NCBI GenBank assembly: GCA_030411725.1
Contig: MU839845.1
Location: forward strand, 1 to 64,000
Length of the DNA stretch: 64,000 bases
Direction of reading: 5' to 3'
Origin: Echria macrotheca
Taxonomy: Eukaryota > Ascomycota > Sordariomycetes > Sordariales > Schizotheciaceae
Shown here: one piece after another, positions 57,261 to 64,000 of the stretch
How the letters are laid out: each line of letters begins with the position of its first letter
Position numbering within the stretch: the stretch's first letter is position 1
Program-made: the position numbers and the translations under genes
Notes under the pieces: generated by a model
What the model saw: only the letters and a program-made list of their open reading frames with translations
Database searches by the model: none
Told to the model about the DNA's origin: nothing

Positions 57261-59017
57261 TTTCCTGAGATGCGACAAGACGGGACTTAATAGACGGAAT
57301 GAAAGGCCAAATCCACTCTTGGAACTAACGGGCTGTATTTTTTTCCAGATAAGTTCCGGAGACTAAAGGCAAGGGATGCAGCGGGGAAAGATGGAATATG
57401 TTAGGTGTCGAAAGCAGAGAACAGGGGCGAAGTGTAGGGTTTCGAAGCCGCAGCTGTAGGTGAATGGGGTGCTCCATCGTGACAGAATAATAGGTATACA
57501 TAAATCGTATGGATGAATGTCGCTTCTAGTTACCAATACGAGGTTTGTGGAAGGACTAAGCCAGTAGGGACTGTATATCAATGCTACGAACGCATATCTC
57601 CCATTGCAGCAGGCTTGCAAATTTCTTCAGCAGGCTTTACGAGAGAGAGAACTGTACCTTAGTCCGGTGTGTTGTCTGAACGCCTATTTGGAATGCAAGC
57701 TCCAGGAAATAGAAGAACCTCTTTTTTTGGCATGATGCAGGGGGGTTAATGCAGGCGAGACCGATGGCTGCCCGACCTAATAACCTGAAGTTGTGATATC
57801 ACCAATCCAGTTCCTTCGCCGGATTGGTCCACAGATCTTCGCTGAAAGCGGGATTCCAGGTACAGGAGCTTACCGAGTGGAGTACTGACCTTCAACATTT
57901 GATCGGGTACAGCAGCGAGTAACCAACTTCGACGGCCGAGTCAATTTGAAACGGTTGGATGTGTGACTGTATCTCGGCAGATGGGTTGTAAAGACCATCG
58001 ACTGGGTCTCGCCAGAAGCTCCCTTTCCTAACCGTCCCAAGCACCGCGGCGACAGCTGACGGTGGCGGAATATGCGAATCAACTGTGTGTTCTCTTCTCA
58101 ACAGACTCAGGCTTGATTCTAAATCCGAGGGGGCTCATGTGCAGTAGGAGCTCGCCTAGCAGTCACTGGTTCCATGGCAACTTGAATTATCCTTTGTACC
58201 CCCTAGACTGTGGCAAGTAGAGAAACGTCATTGGCTGGGCCATCGACAACTCCTCCGTACACCAAGTTCACCCCTCGTCGGCCGGTAAACACGCCCTCTA
58301 CTTCTCGGCCACGATCGGCTGATCCCGGTTGCTTGCCTTAGAGCTTGCAGATGCAGCTGCTATGGACTTCGAGTTGACTGCGGCCTTGTCGGCTTTGCTC
58401 CGGAGTCACCTGGCCACCGTAACGACAGCGTCATGGGCTCTGCTAGGTGCGTAAGTGCTTTCGACGGCGGCCCGTTTGGCCTAGGGCGACGCAAACAACA
58501 TGCTTGCTAACAGTAGTCGGGCCGGACGAGCATCGGAGAAGACGAAAAGATGTTCGGCACAGGAATATCACGAAAGAAAGGCACGTAAACCATGCCACAG
58601 GGGCAGTATCGGGGGAATGGAAAGTGGTCCTCTCAGGGCCGCCGGAAGCGAACGAGCATGTAAACTTTCATCCCGTCATGAGATGACGATCAGGGAGCAC
58701 TGCTCTCCGAGGAAGGTGCTCGCCCGTCGCACCTTCCATTCCACTGCCCGCATCGCCGGAGACGGTGCCGCGCTAAATGCAAGACCACTCTCCCTTAAGT
58801 ACCTCGCGCTCCTTCCCTCGTTTCTTCCCCGGATTCCGACCACTACATCTGCATCTCTCTTGCAGGTCAACGTCTCCCCACAGCTCAACTGCATCTTCCT
58901 CAAGAACCTCGACTTTCCGCCACGACTTTCCCGCGTCGAGATTGTCCCATTAGATACCACGCTTCACGTCCTCGTCCTCTTCGAAAACCTCACTTCCTTT
59001 ACTTCCTTGAGACCACC
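57261..59017. promoter_or_regulatory. divergent promoter of glucosidase/porter pair
   Basis: 1757 bp between the two starts. It carries a CGGN8CGG motif at 58523-58536 (separate entry) and a pyrimidine-rich leader just before the porter ATG. No frame inside has a recognisable product. Confidence 0.6.
58523..58536 (+). promoter_or_regulatory. CGGN8CGG motif (AmyR-type)
   Basis: CGG-acgagcat-CGG lies 482 bp upstream of the sugar porter ATG. AmyR-type Zn2Cys6 activators of amylolytic and maltose genes bind CGGN8(C/A)GG. At this base composition about one such match per strand is expected by chance in 1.7 kb, so this is only suggestive. Confidence 0.25.
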
Positions 59018-60730
59018 ATGTCTCGCAACAAACACGATAACGCGGCTAACATGTCGGAGGTCGAGAGAGCCCCGCCTGAGGGCTACGATGTCCAGATCGC
59101 CCTGGCGGTGGAGAAGCGGGAGCGTGAGATGAAGTTCTCGGATGTCCTTGAGGCTGACCGGCGCGTCATCGTGTACGCTCTATGCTTCTCGGGCACCATC
59201 ATTATGGAGGGATTCGGTCTGGCCCTCATCACCCTCTTCTACAGCTACCCGACGTTTCAACGGAAGTACGGCGTGCTGGGTGATGATGGCAAATACAACG
59301 TAAGTCGCCGGGGTGACTTCTCCTAACACCTGGACATCTGCTGACTGCTGGTTTAGATCGAAGTCCACTGGAAAGCCTTGCTCCCCATCCTCGCACAGAT
59401 CGGCTCGCTCGTCGGAGTCAGCCTGGTCCCGGCCTTGACCGCCCGCCTCGGATACAAGAAGACAGTGCTGATAATGTTGGCCCTCGGAGCTGTATTTATG
59501 TGCTTGCAGTTCTGGGCCAGCAGCGTTGGCATGCTTGCGGGAGCATATTTCTTGCTGGGAATCCCCTGGGGTACCTTCCAAGTCATCAGTCCTTCGTATG
59601 CCTCGGAGCTGGCGTCGCTGCAGCTTCGACCCATTCTGACTACCTGGAACAATCTGTGTTGGGTTATTGGCCAATTCCTTGCGGCAGGTATCACCAAGGC
59701 CTTTGAGTCTCGGACTGATGAGTGGGGCTTCCGGATCCCGTTCGCCTTCGGCTGGGTGTTCAGTGTCGTTCTCGGTGTCGCTATCTTTTTGTCGCCTGAA
59801 TCTCCGTACTGGCATCTTCAACATGGCCGAGTCTCAGCCGCCAAGAACACGCTTATAAAGTTTGTCAGAAGAGGCTCCCCGGAGCTGGCGGAAGAGAAGT
59901 GCGCCTTCATGCAGCATCAGCTCGAGCACGACAAGAAGACGCAGGGCGCCGAAAAGAAATCTGGTCTCTCAGATGCTTTGAGCGCGTACACTCCGATCTT
60001 CAAGGGTGTCGACAGGACGAGAACCGAAATCGCCAGCATCACTTGGCTCATCCAAGCTGTCTGTGGCTCCAGCATCATCGGCTGGGCGCCGACGTTTTTC
60101 CAGGAGGCCGGTATGTCTGTCAGCGATTCGTACTCCATCAACATGGCGGTGCCGGGTGCAGGCGCTCTTGGAACCATTGCGTCCTGGTTCCTCATGAATC
60201 GGTATAGCGGCAGAGTGATCTACTTCTACGGATTGCTTTCCATGACTATCTGCCTCCTCATCTTTGGCTTTGCCTCCTTCGTTAAGGGGAACGGTTCTGG
60301 TTGGATGGCTGGTGGAATGCTGTGCGTGTTCACCCTCTTCTACGACCTCACGGTCGGTCCCATCACCTATGCTCTCGTATCCGAGATCCCGTCAATTCGC
60401 CGACGAGCTGCGACCATTTCAGCGGCGCGTGGTCTGTACCTGGCCGTCAACCTCGTGAACATGGTCATCAACCCGTTGATGGTGGATACGTGGAAATGGG
60501 GCGTCAAGGCTGGTTTCTTCTATGCAGCCTGCTGCGGTCTCGGTGCCGTCTATACGTTCTTCCGTATTCCCGACACCAAAGGTATCTCTGCACGTGGGCT
60601 TGACCTTCTCTTCGAGAACGGGATTTCGCCACGCGCTTTCAACGCCGAACGGGCCGCTATGCTGGACAACAGCAGGGCGATTGCCTCGGAGACTTCGCTA
60701 GAAAAGGCGACGACTACCGAGAGGCACTGA
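59018..60730 (+). CDS. MFS sugar porter, maltose-permease-like
   Basis: Two exons, 59018-59299 and 59357-60730, with a 57-bp intron (GTAAGT donor, TTTAG acceptor), giving 551 residues. The N-terminus is hydrophilic and cytosolic up to KFSDVLEADRRVIVYALCFSG; about twelve membrane segments follow. Sugar-porter features include the loop motif ARLGYKK between TM2 and TM3 (a D/GRxGRR variant), the PESPYWHLQHGR motif after TM6, and the NLVNMVINP and FFRIPDTKGIS segments near the end. The MEGFGLALITLFYSYPTFQRKYG opening resembles the maltose/alpha-glucoside H+ symporter group (MAL permeases). Together with the divergent GH13 alpha-glucosidase it forms a MAL-like pair: import and cleavage of maltose or related alpha-glucosides. 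No third MAL activator gene is present nearby. The exact substrate is inferred. Confidence 0.9.
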
Positions 60731-61132
60731 GCCTCACATTGACGACAGCTACAGTTTTATACGTCTGGCCTGGCAAGGGTTTGGGGGAATAGGTGACTAG
60801 CAGATTTTGGCAAAGGAGGCTAGGCTGACGGAGAGGCTGTCGGGCTCAGACTGAAAAACGATACAATCGCAGGGCGGGCTAGGGTGGAACGGAAAACGGA
60901 TGCGATGCCCTAAAGATCGTTAGACAGTATACCCTTTTGCTTTGAGACCGTCAGTATGGGCGAGGGTGAGGGCGGGTTAGACACCTAACATTTGCCAACC
61001 GTTGCCCAAATTTAGCAGTAATAACGTACATTTGCGATTTTGTTCTGGGTACTTTGAATGAACTGTAGAGTTTACAACCTCGTCTGTGATGTGCCGCGGT
61101 TCGGTTCGAATCGTGATGGTTCTCAGACTCGC
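60731..61132. other. convergent 3' flanks of sugar porter and SPP2
   Basis: 402 bp between two convergent stops; both 3' UTRs should lie here. No gene is visible. Confidence 0.6.
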
Positions 61133-62059
61133 TCATCTATCTCGGCGATGCCCGCGCTCGCGTTCTCGTTCGCGTTCTCGTTCACGCTCCACCTTGTAAC
61201 TGTCTCTATGGCGATCTTCCTGACGCTGGCGCTTTTTGCTTTGCTCCCTGTGGTAGTCTTCGAGCCGCACAGGGCGCGAGTCTTTAGATACCTTTTGGTT
61301 CCATGCCCCCAAATCCTCAGCACCCTTGACATCCTTTGCTCCCAGCCCCGTGAGATTGGCATGTTTAACCACCTCTTTCACCTTGCCCCTCAGCTGGCCG
61401 TCCCATCCATAGCTCCGGAGAAGGGTGGCTCCAAAGTCATCAATCGGCACGGCTTGGTAGTCGTCTGGGCCCGGCTCTTCATCAGGGCCACCGGCAAGGC
61501 CTGCTTTGCGTCTGCTCTTCTTTGAAGACTCCGAGCCAATAAGCGCATCCAAAGCCTCGTCATCGATATTCTTCTCCTGCTCGTCGGTGGCGGTTGGGGG
61601 ACCCTTCTCCTCGGACTTGTGGCGATGTCGCGGTGGCCCGGGTACTCTCTCCTCCTTCTGACTGCCCGGCCCCTTCATATTGATTGTCAACCCCCACTTG
61701 ACAGGCTGCTCTTGGACGTCCAACTCGGCCTCCCTGCCCTCGCTCGGACGATCTGCGCTCGTGCTGCGCCTCCGTGATGATTCGGCCTTGCTCTTGTCGT
61801 GTTTCTGTCGCTTCGCGTGATGCCCGCGCTCTTCGGGTTCCTCATCGCTGTAGCCGCCGTAAGTGGTGATAGCTTCGTGGCGGACTGGCTGTTCTGGGTT
61901 GTCGTCGGAGTCGGAGGCTGATTCCTCGTCCAAAGCATGCGCTCGATGTCGCTTTATGTGCGTGGGGCGGGCACGCTTCTTGATCCCCTGGGCGGATGTT
62001 GAAGAGGATGCGCCGAGCTGTATGGCGACGCGAGGAGCGCTTCCATCGTGCCCTGCCAT
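61133..62059 (-). CDS. spp2: pre-mRNA splicing factor Spp2 (GPKOW/MOS2-like)
   Basis: A single exon of 308 residues from ATG 62059 (MAGHDGSAPRVAIQLG). The frame continues upstream in a Pro/Arg-rich leader, but the MAGHDG start has a good context (CACCATGG) and fits the family. The N-terminal 170 residues are charged and Ser-rich with several basic patches. After VKWGLTINMKGPG comes the defining element at about residues 215-235, DDYQAVPIDDFGATLLRSYGWDG, the Spp2-type degenerate G-patch that binds the DEAH helicase Prp2. The C-terminus is highly charged, with KKRQRQEDRHRDSYK and an alternating Glu-Arg run before HRRDR. Spp2 activates Prp2 for the ATP-dependent remodelling of the spliceosome before the first catalytic step. 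Confidence 0.88.
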   Translation of the reverse strand: MAGHDGSAPRVAIQLGASSSTSAQGIKKRARPTHIKRHRAHALDEESASDSDDNPEQPVRHEAITTYGGYSDEEPEERGHHAKRQKHDKSKAESSRRRSTSADRPSEGREAELDVQEQPVKWGLTINMKGPGSQKEERVPGPPRHRHKSEEKGPPTATDEQEKNIDDEALDALIGSESSKKSRRKAGLAGGPDEEPGPDDYQAVPIDDFGATLLRSYGWDGQLRGKVKEVVKHANLTGLGAKDVKGAEDLGAWNQKVSKDSRPVRLEDYHREQSKKRQRQEDRHRDSYKVERERERERERERGHRRDR

Positions 62060-63112
62060 GGTGCTGGAGAGGGTGGTGATATGGCTTTGTTGTGTGGTGG
62101 TGGATTTTTTTCCCCCAGCGTAGAGGTTCGCAAGGCGCAGGACAGACTGACGTCGCGCAAGGTTGTGGCGTTTCATTCGCTGGCTGGGGCATGTGAGTGG
62201 GGCTGATCCGGCAGGCTGAAGACCGGCTCTTCCGTTCCCGTCCAACGAGGTACCCTGCAGCCAAAGCTTCGGCTTGCGAAGCAAGCTCTACACCCGACAA
62301 CGCACAAACTCAGCAACTTCTCACCCTCTGTCTGGCGCTCTCCTCTGTTACCTGTCCGGCTCTCCTATGGTTCTTTCTTTTCCAGCGGCCAAGCGGCCGG
62401 CGCGACTCATCCCTTGGTTGTCCTCTCCCGCGGGCATACTCCTCGACACCTCCAAAGAAAGGACTCCCGCATGTCCCTCTGGAGTACGGAATACGGGGCT
62501 GAGGTTACTCCCAGAGACTGGCTGGAGGAAGGGGCTTCAGGCTGGAAGCTGATGTTCCTGAGCCGTCGAGACCCTCACGAGATGCGCTCCAAACCACGTC
62601 GGTCTAGGCTTGCTTCATCATCGAGCATCCGAGGATTCTGTCTTTTCCTCCCAGCATTCTCTTTCTCGCAGGTCTGGAGAAGGGTACCTTGGCCCGCACC
62701 GCTGGTGGATTCCGACACCGTGGATTTATTTCCATCCGCACGGTGCTCTGGCCCGCGCTGAACGCGCGTATTTGCCCCCTCCAGGGCCTGAGTCCAGTGG
62801 CACTCAGGCCTATCTCCCCGCTGTTCAGAGGTCGAGGTGCTGCGTCAGGCCCCCTCCCCTAACATTTTTGCGCGCCCAGTCACGTCCTGGCAATCTTCCC
62901 CAAATCGCTGCAAGCATCTTGACCACCCCAACACGGCAAGAACAGAGATTTATCTCCTCTGTTTGTGATCGGTCAATCAATCAATCCAGCGACGGCAGTC
63001 GCAACACCCGCTCTTTTCATCAGCGACCATCGTGATTCTGGCTCTCCCTACTTGGTTCGACACATTTGCAACATCCGTTTTGAATTAAACGGATGTCGCC
63101 GTCGCCGATGAC
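62060..63112. promoter_or_regulatory. divergent promoter of SPP2 and VID21
   Basis: 1053 bp between two divergent starts. It holds both promoters; the right part probably contains a long VID21 leader. No gene is visible. Confidence 0.5.
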
Positions 63113-64000
63113 ATGACTGAGGTCGCGCCCGCCGACCGCGAGAAGCTGCTGCGATCAAAACAGGCAGATGCAAAGTAAGATTAGTCTCAATCGATGCGGC
63201 GATTTTTTCCGATCATTTTGATGTGCGATGGTCGATACTAAAGCTTCGCAGTTCAATTCAGCTGTCGCGCAAACGGAAGCTGCGCGAGCTCTTCATCGTT
63301 GCGGCCGACGAGAATGCTTTCCCGAGGTTCGACCCCGTCGCGCCGCCGACCACAGCGGCCGAAATAAAATTTTTGATCGAGTGCGATCTATCGCAGTACG
63401 TTCTACTCGTGTTGTCCGTTATTGTTATAACTTCAACACCTGTTTGGGTCGTGTCAAACGGGCTCTTGTATTGATGATCCTTGCATAGGGGCCGTCGATT
63501 TAGCGACCGAAACATCCCCAAATACACCACGCGATTCTTCGACGCGATCGGAAAGCATCTTACTGTCGCAGATCCAACATCGGCTGGGGGTTTGCAAGCA
63601 GTCGCATCGAAATACCACCCCGAGAACGGTCTTGCGAAGCCTGGGCCGACTGACAAGGCTGGATTGGAACGCTCCCAGGACGCTCTTCCACAGACGAACG
63701 GCCATTTCGAACCACCGACATTTCAACAATCACTACCTATAGACCTTGGACAATCAACGGATCGTGGCCTCGATAAAGACGCACAGATCGATCACTATGG
63801 TCCGGGACGCAAACGTATGCCAGACTCTGGCCGGGTTGCTACTGAACACGCCCGAGAACAGCTCACCAAGACTTCGCCGGGCATCGCACACGTGTCGACC
63901 ACCCCCAAGAATGTCTCGACGTCTTCTCGACCAGTTTCCTCACCATCCGAAGAACCGGGTGCGTCTCCAATCGGCTCTCGCCCCGACCAGGCCTCCTCTG
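63113..64000 (+). CDS. vid21: NuA4 subunit Vid21/Eaf1, 5' part
   Basis: The first three exons are visible: 63113-63174, 63252-63395 and 63489 to beyond the right edge; 244 residues can be read. It starts MTEVAPADREKLLRSKQADAK, followed by the conserved SRKRKLRELFIVAADENAFPRFD...PPTTAAEIKFLIECDL block that opens fungal Vid21 proteins, then GRRFSDRNIPKY and a long Ser/Pro/Thr-rich region. The HSA and Myb/SANT domains that complete Vid21/Eaf1 lie outside the window. Vid21 is the scaffold that assembles the NuA4 histone H4 acetyltransferase complex in the nucleus. Donors are GTAAGA and GTACGT; both junctions keep the frame. The gene is truncated only by the window edge. Confidence 0.85.

Noticed and set aside
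57261..57278. Upstream start of the alpha-glucosidase at 57278
   Set aside because: That codon is TTG. The ATG at 57260 gives the usual family N-terminus.
61842..62300. Minus-strand frames upstream of and overlapping SPP2
   Set aside because: These are out-of-frame or leader translations; the SPP2 start at 62059 has better context and fits the family.

Overview
The window looks like nuclear DNA of a filamentous ascomycete (Pezizomycotina, most likely Sordariomycetes and perhaps Sordariales). Genes are interrupted by short introns, mostly 48-90 bp, with GTATGT or GTRAGT-type donors. There are no operons, GC is fairly high in the genes, and several genes are typical of filamentous ascomycetes: con7, noxR, a sphingolipid C9-methyltransferase and a Thi20-type kinase/TenA fusion. 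Exon boundaries were worked out by hand from splice signals, reading-frame continuity and family knowledge. Every multi-exon model below keeps its frame across all junctions, but none is supported by transcript data.

Layout from left to right: a low-quality G/C homopolymer edge (1-137); AAR2 (-); a 3.9 kb spacer with a (CAG)13 tract; con7 (-) behind an ATG-free leader with a TATA-like box; and a 13.7 kb stretch (7.4-21.2 kb) in which I can support no gene. The right part of that stretch is AT-richer, strand-skewed and full of simple repeats. Then come dbp2 (-), a thi20-like gene (-), the TORC2 subunit Rictor/Ste20 gene (-), urate oxidase (+), mitochondrial uL13m (-), the SOD1 copper chaperone (+), a 4.5 kb spacer, noxR (+), a 3.5 kb convergent spacer, a FAR1-domain gene (-), a small coiled-coil gene (+), ribosomal eL34 (+), an NDUFAF3-like gene (+), a sphingolipid C9-methyltransferase (-), a GH13 alpha-glucosidase (-) divergent from an MFS sugar porter (+), SPP2 (-), and the 5' end of VID21/EAF1 (+), which runs off the right edge.

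Most genes are housekeeping: splicing (AAR2, SPP2, DBP2), translation (eL34, uL13m), chromatin (VID21), TOR signalling and respiratory assembly. Genes with physiological links are the alpha-glucosidase/sugar porter pair, which resembles a MAL locus; uricase with a tandem GATA site upstream; and con7 and noxR as developmental regulators, both with long upstream DNA.

The most interesting points are a possible membrane-anchored N-terminal extension in frame with the copper chaperone, a uricase that stops where a peroxisomal SKL-type signal is expected, the long conserved-position intron of dbp2, and the unexplained 13.7 kb region. I did not find a clearly new multi-gene system.
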